Of a stretch of DNA of 64,000 bases, positions 20,453 to 29,865 are shown piece by piece. The translations under genes were made by a program, and so were the position numbers. This stretch comes from Ramlibacter terrae (lineage in GTDB: Bacteria > Pseudomonadota > Gammaproteobacteria > Burkholderiales > Burkholderiaceae_C): positions 2,046,001-2,110,000 of the forward strand of contig CP053418.1 in assembly GCA_013127575.1 (NCBI GenBank), read 5' to 3'. Position 1 is the stretch's first letter; every line of letters starts with the position of its first letter. Under the pieces are notes generated by a model that saw only the letters and a program-made list of their open reading frames with translations, had not been told where the DNA came from and made no database searches.

Positions 20453-20540
20453 TGTCATTGCGGGCTCGACCCGCAATCCATCGGCGCTCAACGCTACCAT
20501 GGCGCTTCAACATGGATGCCGGGTCCAGCCCGGCATGACA
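20453..20540. repeat. Dispersed palindromic repeat, copy 2
   Basis: Shares both arms with the copy at 14368-14458: left TGTCATTGCGGGCTCGACCC, right GGATGCCGGGTCCAGCCCGG ending GGCATGACA. The loop between the arms differs. It lies between the acidic protein and the MFS gene. Confidence 0.75.
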
Positions 20541-20589
20541 ACGAAGGAGCGACGGTGGCCCTTTTTCCCAGGACGCCCTGAACCCCGGC

Positions 20590-21861
20590 GTGCGCAAGCG
20601 CGAGGTGTTCGGGTGGGCGATGTACGACTTCGCCAACTCCGGCTACACCACGGTCGTCATCACGGCCGTCTTCTCCGCATACTTCGTCAATGGCATCGCC
20701 GCGAACGCGGCCTGGGCCACGTTCGCCTGGACGCTGGCGCTGAGCATCTCGTACGCGATCGTGATGGTCACCATGCCCACCATCGGCGCCTATGCCGACC
20801 TGCGCGCAGCCAAGAAGCGCGTGCTGATGATCGTCACGGCCGCCTGCGTGGTCAGCACCGCGGCACTGGCGCTGGCGGCGCCCGGCGCGGTGGTCGCTGC
20901 GATGCTGCTGGTCATCGTCTCCAACGCCTTCTACAACTACGGTGAGTCCCTGACCGCCGCGTTCCTGCCCGAACTCGCGCGCACCGACTCGCTGGGCAAG
21001 GTCAGCGGATGGGGCTGGGGCTTCGGCTACTTCGGCGGCATGCTGGCGCTGGGTATCTGCACGGGCTACGTGATCTGGGCGCAGGGGCAGAAGATCCCGG
21101 CATCGCAGTTCGTGCCGGTGACGATGCTGATCACGGCGGTGATCTACGGCGGCGCGTCGCTCGTCACCTTCCGCCTGCTGCGCGAACGCGCGCAGCCGAA
21201 TCCACGCAGCCTGGAGCAGGGCGGCTTCAGGGCTTCGCTGCAGCGGCTGCAGGGCACCTTCGCCGATGCGCGCCGCTACCGCGACTTCATGTGGCTGCTG
21301 GCCTGCGCAGTGGCCTACCGTGGTGGCGTGGCGGTGGCGATCGCACTGGCCGCGATCTACGCGCAGACGGTGATCGGCTTCTCGCAGCAGGAGACGATGG
21401 TGCTGATCTTCGTGCTGAACCTCGCGGCGGCGGGCGGCGCTTTCGCGTGGGGCTACCTGCAGGACCGCATCGGCCACAAGCTGGCGCTGGGCAGCACGCT
21501 CGTCGGCTGGATCGCCGTGTGCGTCATCGCGGCGCTGTCGCAGACCAAGGGGCAGTTCTGGTGGGCCGCCGCCATCGCGGGCCTGTGCATGGGGTCGAGC
21601 CAGTCGGCGGGGCGCGCGATGGCGGGCATGTTCGCGCCGCCGAAGCAGCTGGCCGAGTTCTACGGCCTGTGGACTTTCGCCGTGCGCCTCTCCAGCATCA
21701 TCGGCCCGCTCACGTATGGCGCCATCACCCGGGCCACCGGCGGCAACCAGCGCATGGCCATCATGTCGACCGCGGCGATGTTCGTGATCGGCCTGGTGCT
21801 GCTGGTGAAAGTGGACGTGCAGCGTGGGCGCGAAGCTGCGTTGCAGGCAGCACCCGCGTGA
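20590..21861 (+). CDS. UMF1-type MFS transporter (Atg22-like)
   Basis: Twelve-helix major facilitator of the UMF1 group. It starts RKREVFGWAMYDFANSGYTT, the UMF1/Atg22 hallmark (YDFANS). The first cytosolic loop IGAYADLRAAKKRVL is the MFS signature, and a long central loop (about residues 198-220) divides the bundles. About 423 residues, no internal frame break. The annotated start is GTG at 20590. In-frame codons upstream and a GTG near 20554 (VALF... out of frame by one) suggest the true N-terminus may be a few residues longer if an indel lies near 20570. Its stop overlaps the start of the LanC-like gene (GTGA), so the two are translationally coupled. Substrate unknown; amino acid or peptide export is plausible. 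Confidence 0.87.
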   Translation: MRKREVFGWAMYDFANSGYTTVVITAVFSAYFVNGIAANAAWATFAWTLALSISYAIVMVTMPTIGAYADLRAAKKRVLMIVTAACVVSTAALALAAPGAVVAAMLLVIVSNAFYNYGESLTAAFLPELARTDSLGKVSGWGWGFGYFGGMLALGICTGYVIWAQGQKIPASQFVPVTMLITAVIYGGASLVTFRLLRERAQPNPRSLEQGGFRASLQRLQGTFADARRYRDFMWLLACAVAYRGGVAVAIALAAIYAQTVIGFSQQETMVLIFVLNLAAAGGAFAWGYLQDRIGHKLALGSTLVGWIAVCVIAALSQTKGQFWWAAAIAGLCMGSSQSAGRAMAGMFAPPKQLAEFYGLWTFAVRLSSIIGPLTYGAITRATGGNQRMAIMSTAAMFVIGLVLLVKVDVQRGREAALQAAPA

Positions 21862-23049
21862 TCTTCGATCCGGAGCGGCACGAGCCGCTGCGCGCGCAGG
21901 CGTGGGACGCGGCGCGAGCGCGTGCCTGCATCGCCCGGATCGTTGCCGGAACCGAGAAGGCGTACGGAAGGGCAGGGCTGGCCCACGCACCCGCAGGACG
22001 CCAATTCGCCGGCGCCGCTGCAAGGCCTCTATTTCGGCGACGCCGGCGTGCTGTGGGCGCTCCACACCTTGCAGGCGCGCGGCGCGGTTCGGCTTGCGCG
22101 CGACTGGCGGCCGCATCTGGCACGGCTTGCGGCCCGGACCCGAACGAGCCGGCCTCGTACCTGATGGGCGAAACCGGCGTGCTGCTGCTTCGCCAATGGC
22201 TGCAGCCTCACGACGCCACGCAGCGCCTGCTGGCACGGCGCATCGAGGACAACATCGACCATCCCGCGCGCGAGCTGATGTGGGGTGCGCCCGGCACGCT
22301 GCTCGCCGCGCTGTTCCTGCACCGCCGCACCGGAGAGGGGCCGTGGGCAGGGCTGTTCTCGCGCACCGCCCGCAGGCTGTGGGAGCAGCTGCAGTGGTTC
22401 GAGGACGCGCAGTGCCACGCCGGACCCGGGACCTGTACGGCCGCACCTCCACCTACATCGATGCGGTGCATGGTTTCGCCGGGACCGCATCGACCCTTAT
22501 TGCAGGGCGCGACCTCCTGCCGGCCGCGGAGTGGAGTGCATGGCAGGACTGCATCGCCAACACCGTGCTGCGCACGGCGCAGTGGGAAGGCAACCTGGCC
22601 AACTGGCGCTCGCAGCTGTCCTCGCCGCGCGACCGCCCGATGCTGATGCAGTACTGCCACGGCGCGCCCGGCTTCGTGATCTGCCGGCGGCCAGCCCCGA
22701 CACCGCGCTCGACGACGTGCTGCGCGCCGCCGGCGAGGCCACGTGGCAAGCCGGCCCGCTGCGCAAGGGTTCCAACCTGTGCCACGGCACCGGCGGCAAC
22801 GGCTATGCGTTCCTCAAGCTGTACCGCCGGTGGAACGAGCCGCTGTGGCTGGAACGCGCCCGTGCCTTTGCGATGCACGGCATCGTGCAGGTGGACGCCG
22901 CCGGGGCGCAGTACGGCCAGTGGCGCCATTCCCTCTGGACCGGCGATCCGGGCTTCGCGCTTTACCTGCTCGACTGCATCGAGGAGAAGGTGCGGTTTCC
23001 GACGGTGGACGTGTTCTTCCCGGAGCCCTCAGAGACCCAGCCAGCGTGA
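21858..23049 (+). CDS. LanC-like cyclase family protein, about four frameshifts
   Basis: Alpha/alpha-barrel zinc protein of the lanthionine-synthetase C family. The zinc ligands are present in family context: Cys in LMQYCHGAPGFV and Cys-His in LCHGTGGNGYAFLKLY. Other landmarks are LYFGDAGVLWALHTL, SYLMGETGVLLLRQWL, ELMWGAPGTLLAALFLH and VHGFAGTASTL. Shifts lie near 21968, 22130, 22425 and 22690. About 397 residues, matching LanC/LanCL length. GTG start at 21858 overlaps the MFS stop. No lantibiotic precursor or LanB/LanM dehydratase is nearby, so it may be a stand-alone LanC-like enzyme acting on glutathione or dehydroamino-acid peptides. Its 3' end overlaps the murI tail by 21 bases. Confidence 0.85.
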
Positions 23050-23808
23050 AGCCGCGGCGCGCAGCGCCTGCGGCTCGCCGGTCGTTTCCCAGTGCACGGC
23101 GCCAGCGCCGGCGGGGTTGATCAGCCCCTGTGCTTCCAGCAGCCGCCGCGTCTGGCGCGCGACGGGTTCGCCGGTCTCCACCAGCTGGATCTCCGGCCCG
23201 AGCACTTCGCGGAAGTATTCGGACGCGAACGGGTAGTGCGTGCACCCCAGCACCAGCGTGTCGATCTCGCCCGGCGCCGTGCCGAAGCAGCAGACCTCCG
23301 TCGTGTAGCGGCGCACCAGCGCGCGGATCCGCGCCTGGTCGTCGGCTTCGATGGCGGCAGCGAGCCCATCGCAGGGTTGCAGCACGAACTCCGCCCGGCC
23401 GCGCAGCGCATCGTGCAGGGCCTTGAACTTGGAACTGGCCAGCGTGCCGCGCGTGGCGAGCACCGCCACGTGGCCGGTCTTCGTCAGCGCCGCCGCGGGC
23501 TTGAGCGCCGGTTCGACGCCCACCACCGGCAGGTCCGTCGCCGTCTCGCGCACCCGATGCACGGCGGCCGCCGTCGCGGTGTTGCACGCGATCACCAGCC
23601 CCTTGATGCGGTGCTGCGCCAGCAGGTCGACCACGATCGCCAGCGAGCGCTCGGTGACGAAGGCGTCTCCGCGCTCGCCGTAGGGCGCGTGCCCGGCGTC
23701 GGAGAAGTAGACGAAGTCCTCGTGCGGCAGTTCGGCCCGCAGCGCGCGCAGCACGCTCAGGCCGCCGACGCCGCTGTCGAACACGCCGATGGGTTGGTCC
23801 CGGTCCAT
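23029..23808 (-). CDS. murI: Glutamate racemase
   Basis: Converts L- to D-glutamate for peptidoglycan. The N-terminus is IGVFDSGVGGLSVLRAL. The two catalytic cysteines are in VIACNTATAAAVH and LVLGCTHYPF. 259 residues, uninterrupted. It runs convergent to the LanC-like gene. Confidence 0.97.
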   Translation of the reverse strand: MDRDQPIGVFDSGVGGLSVLRALRAELPHEDFVYFSDAGHAPYGERGDAFVTERSLAIVVDLLAQHRIKGLVIACNTATAAAVHRVRETATDLPVVGVEPALKPAAALTKTGHVAVLATRGTLASSKFKALHDALRGRAEFVLQPCDGLAAAIEADDQARIRALVRRYTTEVCCFGTAPGEIDTLVLGCTHYPFASEYFREVLGPEIQLVETGEPVARQTRRLLEAQGLINPAGAGAVHWETTGEPQALRAAASRWLGL

Positions 23809-23844
23809 GCCGGGAACTCTAGCGCCTGCCAGTGCCCGCGGGGG

Positions 23845-25393
23845 TCAGACGGCGGCGACAGGGATGCGCTTGAATTCGCCGGTGGCGATCTTCTTCTGCC
23901 ACTCCGCGGGGCCGGTGTTGTGCACGCTGATGCCGCCGGCGTCCACCGCCACCGTCACCGGCATGTCGACCACGTCGAACTCGTAGATCGCTTCCATGCC
24001 CGGTCTTCGAAGCCCACGACCTTCGCCGTCTTGATCGCCTTCGACACCAGGTAGGCGGCGCCGCCCACGGCCATCAGGTACGCGCTCTTGTGCTTGCGGA
24101 TCGCCTCGATGGCGGCCGGGCCGCGTTCGGACTTGCCGATCATCGCGATCAGGCCGGTCTGCTCCAGCATCATGTCGGTGAACTTGTCCATGCGCGTGGC
24201 GGTCGTCGGGCCCGCCGGGCCCACGGCCTCGTCGCGCACCGGGTCGACCGGGCCCACGTAGTAGATGACGCGGTTGGCGAAGCTCACCGGCAAGGGCTCG
24301 CCCTTGGCCAGCATGTCTGGATGCGCTTGTGCGCGGCGTCGCGGCCGGTCAGCATCTTGCCGTTCAGGAGCAGCGTGTCGCCCGGCTTCCACGAGGCGAC
24401 TTCCTCGCGCGTGAGCGTGTCGAGGTTGACGCGGCGGCTTTTCTGCGTGTCGGGCACCCAGGCGACGTCGGGCCACAGGTCGAGGCTGGGCGCTTCGAGG
24501 TACACGGGGCCCGAGCCGTCCATCACGAAGTGCGCGTGACGGGTGGCGGCGCAGTTCGGGATCATCGCCACGGGCTTGCTGGCGGCGTGTGTCGGGTACA
24601 TGGCGATCTTGACGTCCAGCACGGTCGTCAGGCCGCCAGGCCCTGCGCGCCGATGCCCAGCGCGTTGACCTTCTCGTACAGCTCCAGCCGCAGTTCCTCG
24701 ACCTGCGAGAGCTTCTCGCCGCGGTCGGACTTCTCGATCAGCTGGTACATGTCCAGGTCGTCCATCAGGGACTCCTTGGCCATCAGCATCGCCTTTTCGG
24801 CGGTGCCGCCGATGCCGATGCCCAGCATGCCCGGCGGGCACCAGCCGGCGCCCATCGTCGGCACGGTCTTGAGCACCCAGTCGACCACGCTGTCGCTCGG
24901 GTTCAGCATGACCATCTTGCTCTTGTTCTCGCTGCCGCCGCCCTTGGCCGCGACGGTCACGTCGAGTTTGTCGCCCGGCACGATCTGCACGAAGATCACC
25001 GCGGGCGTGTTGTCCCCGGTGTTCTTGCGGGCGAACTGCGGGTCGGCGACGACCGAGGCCCGCAGCCTGTTCTCGGCGAAGTCGTAGCCGCGGCGCACGC
25101 CTTCGTTCACGGCGTCTTCAAGCCGCCGCTGAAGCCTTCGAAGCGCACGTCCATGCCCACCTTGAGGAACACGTTGACGATGCCGGTGTCTGGCAGATCG
25201 GGCGGTGCCCGATCGCGCTCATCTTGCTGTTGGTCAGGATCTGCGCGATGGCATCGCGCGCCGCCGGGCTCTTCTCGCGCTCGTAGGCGCGGGCGAGGTG
25301 GGCGATGAAGTCGGCGGGGTGGTAGTACGAGATGTACTGCAGGGCGGCGGCGACGGATTCGATCAGGTCGGCTTCGCGGATGGTGGTCGGCAT
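23845..25393 (-). CDS. Class I (iron-sulfur) fumarate hydratase, about four frameshifts
   Basis: [4Fe-4S] fumarase of the FumA/FumB type (alpha and beta domains in one chain), hydrating fumarate to malate. Cluster cysteines are visible in IGHRPICQDTG, GAGWCPPGMLGIGIGGTAEK and IPNCAATRHAHF. The beta domain begins around TLTREEVASWKPGDTLLLNG and ends with YEFDVVDMPVTVAVDAGG and EFKRIPVAAV. Shifts are near 25192, 24630, 24315 and 24000. About 515 residues. ATG at 25393. A class II fumarase is at 29866-31250, so both oxygen-sensitive and oxygen-stable enzymes are encoded. Confidence 0.94.
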
Positions 25394-25499
25394 GGTCTCG
25401 GGACGGTGAGGCGGGGGTGGGTCGATTATCCCAGACGCTGTCGAGCCGCTCCCGGTGGACGACCGTGCCGGTCGTACCTCGCTCCGCCCGGTGCGGTAC

Positions 25500-25949
25500 C
25501 TAGTTCCTGTAGATACCCGCTTCCAGCACGACATCGTCGACGCGCAGGACGTAAACCTTCCCGGGCTCGATATTGCCGCTGGCGGGATTCTTGTATTGGT
25601 AAGCCACCCAGCCGCGGCCCTTGGTCTGCGCCAGCTGGAGGATGTCGCGCCGGAACTTCTTGCCACCCGCGTCGGGCGTGTCGAGCAAGTTCTTGCCAAC
25701 GACGGACTGGTTGATCGGATGCGCGATCGTGACGCCGGTGTTCAGGTCGCGCATCTCGACGTACAGCGAACCCCGGAGGAACTCCGCGTCCTTGGCCGTG
25801 ATCTTCTTGATCACCGCGGCCTTTCCCTTGGCTTTCATGTACGCGGCGGCTTTTTCCGTCATCGCCACCGCGTCTTTCTCCGTGGGTTGAGGACCGGAGA
25901 ACGCCGCCGACGCGACGAAGAGCAAGGCAAGGGCAAGCAGTTTGTTCAT
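25500..25949 (-). CDS. Secreted single cache-domain protein
   Basis: 149-residue periplasmic protein: signal peptide MNKLLALALLFVASAAFSGP, then a single cache fold (SLYVEMRDLNTGVTIAHP, VGKNLLDTPDAGGKKFRR, QTKGRGWVAYQYKNPASGNI) ending in VLEAGIYRN. Cache domains bind small ligands such as organic acids. No transmitter domain follows, so it is a stand-alone binding or sensing protein. The ATG at 25949 is preferred over the longer frame to 25988 because it begins the signal peptide. The C-terminal domain of the chemoreceptor at 28139-29727 is of the same type ([27 protein letters not shown]). Confidence 0.85.
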   Translation of the reverse strand: MNKLLALALLFVASAAFSGPQPTEKDAVAMTEKAAAYMKAKGKAAVIKKITAKDAEFLRGSLYVEMRDLNTGVTIAHPINQSVVGKNLLDTPDAGGKKFRRDILQLAQTKGRGWVAYQYKNPASGNIEPGKVYVLRVDDVVLEAGIYRN

Positions 25950-26010
25950 CGCCGGATTATTCATGCCGGCCCCCGAGCTCATCCGCACGTTAACCCGTGG
26001 TCCGGCACAA

Positions 26011-26613
26011 TCAGCGGCGTCCCGCTGCCCCTAGGTCTTCCCGGCCGACTCCGGCGGCCTGGTCGATCTGCTCGACCAGCGCCTCGTGCTCCGTGGCTTC
26101 GGCGAGGGCGCGCACTTCCGGGTCCGGCTTCTGCCCCGCGCCGACCGCAGATGCAATTTCCTGCAGCATCTGCAGCACCTTCGTGATCTCCTGCTCCGTC
26201 AGCAGGTTGATCTGCACGTCCAGCTTGTCCCGCCTCTCGCTGATGCGCATGGCGTAGTTCTGCGCGATGAGGATGAAGGAGGACAGGAAGATCGCTTCCA
26301 TCGACGACCACATGGTGAGGAACGTGAAGGGGAAGGGATCGGGGTGCTGCACTCCCGGCCAGACGTTCCGGGCGATCCACGAACCGAAGGCGGCGGCATG
26401 CACCCACACGAAGGTCGGGCTGCCGCAGAACCGCGCGACGAACGAGGCGACGCGGTCGCCGAAAGTGCGGTTCTGGGAAGCCGCCTCTTCGAGACGACGC
26501 ATCGTCTCGACATTGCGCCGCGTGATCTCCGCGGCGCCGGGTGCGGGATTCGCGGTGGCCACGCGGGCATTGTTCCGTTGCCGCGCGACGCCGGCTGCGG
26601 GCGAGTTCCGCAA
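26011..26613 (-). CDS. DUF1003 inner-membrane protein
   Basis: About 200 residues with two transmembrane helices: FVWVHAAAFGSWIARNVW and FTFLTMWSSMEAIFLSSFIL, in the DUF1003 pattern FGDRVASFVARFCGSPTFVW then PDPFPFTFLTM. A charged cytosolic tail starts MRISERRDKLDVQINLLTEQ and contains a helix that looks coiled-coil. The first in-frame start is TTG at 26613; a GTG near 26565 is an alternative. Function of the family is unknown. It follows the regulator gene at 26742-27100 on the same strand. Confidence 0.8.
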   Translation of the reverse strand: MRNSPAAGVARQRNNARVATANPAPGAAEITRRNVETMRRLEEAASQNRTFGDRVASFVARFCGSPTFVWVHAAAFGSWIARNVWPGVQHPDPFPFTFLTMWSSMEAIFLSSFILIAQNYAMRISERRDKLDVQINLLTEQEITKVLQMLQEIASAVGAGQKPDPEVRALAEATEHEALVEQIDQAAGVGREDLGAAGRR

Positions 26614-26741
26614 GCTGTGTAGGAGGGCGTGGATGAGCGCGCCCGGCGGTGCAAACGCAAGCCGCTGCCAACGTCATCGCCCAACAGGTGGATGCCGCGC
26701 AAGGCGCGGGCCGCAACACTCGCGGCCGTGTTTGCGCGCCC

Positions 26742-27100
26742 TCAGCTCCCGTCTTCGCGGCCTGCAGCAGGCACTTCGAGAGCTTGTCGAAGTGGCGCAT
26801 GGCCGCCTGCGTCAGCTCGATCTGCTTGCGGCGGGCGTCCTCGGTGTCGGCCAGCGTGATCCAGCCCTTCTCGCGCATCGACTTCAGCCGGCCGTGGATG
26901 GTGGCCGGGGCGCCGAGTTCGTCCTTGCCCATCATGTCGCGCACCGACAGGCGTTCTTCCTTCTGCCCGGCACGGGCCACGAAGGCGAGGATGCGTTCCT
27001 CCAGCGGGTCGAGCGGCGGCAGCGCGGGCAGTCCGCGAATGGCTTCGGCCAGCTGCAGGAAGCGCAGGTAGACGTCGGCGGGGCGCTTGGTCTTTTTCAT
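26742..27100 (-). CDS. Small winged-helix (MarR-like) regulator, 3' end uncertain
   Basis: The start MKKTKRPADVYLRFLQLAEA is clear. It is followed by a winged-helix core: PLDPLEERILAFVARAGQ, LSVRDMMGKDELGAPATIHG (helix-turn-helix), RLKSMREKGWITLADTEDAR (wing) and AAMRHFDKLSKCLLQAAK. The frame then runs on as low-complexity sequence with no homologous look. A one-base loss near 26760 would give a stop at 26742, which I take as the likely end (about 119 residues). A MarR-like fold is inferred from helix order. Targets unknown. Confidence 0.65.
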
Positions 27101-27219
27101 GGCGAACCGATCCGTTGCGGTTGGTCAGTCATTATTCAACTGGGTGTGCTAAAAACGCGAGCTTTTTTCTTGTAGAACGCTACAGGAAGAAGAATCATCC
27201 TAACTGAGGACGGGCGGCG

Positions 27220-27763
27220 ATGGGTTGGTGGAGGGCGCAGTTCACCCCGGTGGTGGTCGTCACCATCGTACTTTTCCTTGCGATGCTCGTACTCAACGAG
27301 TGGCTGTTCCGCCAGCTCGAGTTCGCGCCCGGCATCAACTGGGTCTACCTGCCGGCCGGCATGCGGCTGCTCTGCACGCTGCTGTTCGCCGAGGCCGGCG
27401 CCGTGGGCCTGCTGCTGGTGTCCTGGGGCGTCAGCTTCCTCTGGTTCTTCCCGCACGACTTCGCGCGCGCCTTCGTCGGCGGCATCGTCGCCGCCCGGCG
27501 CCCTACGGTGTACCGGATGGCGCGCCGGCTGTACGGCTTCCACCAGTCGCTGGCCAACCTGACGCCGCGCCGGCTGCTGGCGCTCAGCGTCGCCTACGCC
27601 CCTGGCCAGCCCGTTGCTGCACCACCTCTGGTTCGCGACGCAGGGCCGCGACGGATTGCTGCAAGGCTTCGCCGTGATGTTCGTCGGGGACCTGCTGGGC
27701 ACCCTGATCGTCATCTACGGCGTGAAGCTGCTCTCGGCGCTGGCGCTCCGTCGCAGCGCCTGA
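27220..27763 (+). CDS. Unrecognised inner-membrane protein, one frameshift
   Basis: About 181 residues with four hydrophobic helices: FTPVVVVTIVLFLAMLVLNE, MRLLCTLLFAEAGAVGLLLV, a WGVSFLWFFPHDFARAFVGG turn, and GLLQGFAVMFVGDLLGTLIV near the C-terminus. The frame shifts near 27600, between LALSVAYA and LLHHLWFATQG, and ends at ALALRRSA. The ATG at 27220 begins MGWWRAQ. No family recognised; 456 bases separate it from the next certain minus-strand regulator-DUF1003 pair. Confidence 0.6.
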
Positions 27764-27859
27764 CATGTTTTACCAGCGCTTCATTGACGCCCGGCTCAGC
27801 AGCGGCTACGCTCGATTGATTCTTCTTTTCAGAACGATACGCGGTGAAGGAGCGGGGCG

Positions 27860-28116
27860 ATGACGGGTTGCGACAGGTGCGGCGCGCAGGCGCTGGCCAG
27901 CGAGGCGGCATGTCCGGTGTGCGGGCTCGCGCTGCGCGCCGGCCGGCAGGCGGCACGCGGGGTCGACATCCCGGTGCGCCGCCACGGCACCGTGCCCTTG
28001 CCGCCGATGGAACTGGTGGCGCCCCCGGACGCCGGCTTCATCAGCATCGCGGCCCTCGGACTCGGCGCCCGGGCACCGCGCTCATCGCGGCCGGCATCGG
28101 CTACTGGCTCTGGTGA
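27860..28116 (+). CDS. Small zinc-ribbon membrane protein, one frameshift
   Basis: About 85 residues. An N-terminal double CxxC zinc ribbon, CDRCGAQALASEAACPVCG, is followed by a basic linker RAGRQAARGVDIPVRRHG and a C-terminal hydrophobic segment (FISIAALGLG then, after a shift near 28065, GTALIAAGIGYWLW). It is probably anchored in the inner membrane with the ribbon in the cytosol. I do not recognise a named family. A GGAG ribosome site precedes the ATG. Confidence 0.6.
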
Positions 28117-28138
28117 GCCGCGCCGCCGGCCGCCCGGC

Positions 28139-29727
28139 TCAGGCGGCGGCGCGCAGCGGCAGGCGCGGCCGCATCTGCGGTTGCCGGGCCGGTGCGCTGT
28201 CGGCGGCGGCGGCGTCGCCGCGGTAGATGCCGCACCCGAGCACCAGGTTGCCGACCGCTTCCACGTAGGCCGACTTCGGCTCCACCCGCCCGGTGCGCGG
28301 ATTGTTCATCTTGAAGTCCACCCAGCCCATGCCGGTCGTGCGCGCCACCTCCAGCATTTCAGGCCGAACTGCTTGCCGTCGGCATCCAGCATGCCCACCA
28401 CCACCACGGCCGATGGCAGCCGGGTCCGGCGCGAAAGCCAGCCGCACGCCCTGCGTGTCGATCGCGAACACATAGTCCTCGCCGCGCACGAAGGCGCCGC
28501 GCGGGTCGTTGAAGTCGGCGCAGGCGCGCTCGGGGCCGTGCTTGCGCACATGCCGCACCGCCTCCTTGACCAGCGCCACCACGCGGCCGCGGTCGCGCGC
28601 CCGGTCGGCCTTGAAGCGGCCGACCACCTCCACCAGCCGCCCGGCTTCCTGTTCGAAGGCCTCGGCGGCGGCGCCGGCTTCTTCGACCGGGGCCGCGTTC
28701 TGCTGCGTCACCAGGTCGATCTGCAAAATCGCCTTCTTCACTTCCTCGACGCCGGTGCTCTGCTCGGAGGAGGCCTGCGCGATGTCGGCCAGCACGTGGC
28801 TGACTTCCTGCACGTCCGTGACCACCTCGGCCAGCGTGGTGCCGGCCTCGGCCACGACGGTGCGCCCGCGCGCCATGCTCTCGGCCGAAGCCCCCATCAG
28901 CGCCTTGATCTCCCCGGCGGCCTGCGCGCTGCGTTGCGCCAGCGCGCGCACCTCGGTCGCCACCACGGCGAAGCCGCGCCCCTGTTCGCCGGCGCGGGCG
29001 GCTTCGACGGCGGCATTCAGCGCGAGGATGTTGGTCTGGAAGGCGATGCCTTCCACGGCGCCGAGGATCTCGCCCACGGCGCGCGCCCCGGTCGATCTGG
29101 TCGATGGTGGCGGCGACTTCCTCCATCTGCGCGGCGGCGCGGGTCGCGGTGTCCTTGCTCTGGCCGGCCATGCGGCTGGCCAGCTTGCAGCTCTCGGCGT
29201 TCTGGCGCGCCGTGGCGGCCAGTTGCTCGATGCCGGAGGCGGTTTCCTCCAGCGAGGCCGCCTGTTCCTGCGTGCGCTGGGCCGGTCGTCGTTGCCCTCG
29301 GAGATGCCGCGGGCCGCGGTGGCGATGGTGTCGGCGCTGGCGCGCACGGCCCACGATGCCGGCCAGGCTGCGGTTCATCTTCATGATCGCGGTCCAGAGC
29401 TGGGCCGCGTCGTTGCCGGCCTGCTCGGCGGCGGACGTCGTCGGTGACCAGTTCGCCGCTGGCGATGCGCTCGGCCAGCCGGATCATCCGGTGGATGCCG
29501 AGCGACATGAACGCGCGCAGCGCCATCAGCCCGTAGAGCGCCAGCAGGACCAGCGCCACGACCGCGGCAACGCCGGCTCCGGGCGCCCAGCCCGCGGCGG
29601 CCGGCGTCGCAAGGTAGAGCGCGAGCGCGGTGGGAAGCAGGAACAGCCCCGCGGACAACATGAAGCCCCAGAAAAAGCTGAGGCGCCCCAACAGCCAGAA
29701 GGCGGGGGCGTAGAGCAGGCGGATCAT
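28139..29727 (-). CDS. Methyl-accepting chemotaxis protein with C-terminal cache domain, several frameshifts
   Basis: Chemoreceptor of about 530 residues. The N-terminus has two transmembrane helices ([38 protein letters not shown]) and a short HAMP-like linker [18 protein letters not shown]. The signalling hairpin is clear: [40 protein letters not shown]. Unusually, a cache-like ligand domain follows the signalling domain: [36 protein letters not shown] and [11 protein letters not shown]. There is almost no periplasmic loop, so this sensor must be cytosolic. Shifts are near 29420, 29340, 29285, 29095 and 28370-28420. Divergent from fumC. Confidence 0.87.
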
Positions 29728-29865
29728 CGGCGTCTCCTACGCGGGCGGCGGAAAGGCTGCCGCCCGGCCCAGCCGGCTCGGCCGTGGGCTTGTAATGGGA
29801 TGTTACGCGATGGGATGCGGAAAGCTGATACGGTGAAATGCTTAGGCCCGCCAACAAATCCACAC

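Noticed and set aside
21858..23049. Lantibiotic biosynthetic cluster
   Set aside because: No precursor peptide, dehydratase or peptidase is in reach; only a LanC-like protein and a general MFS transporter.
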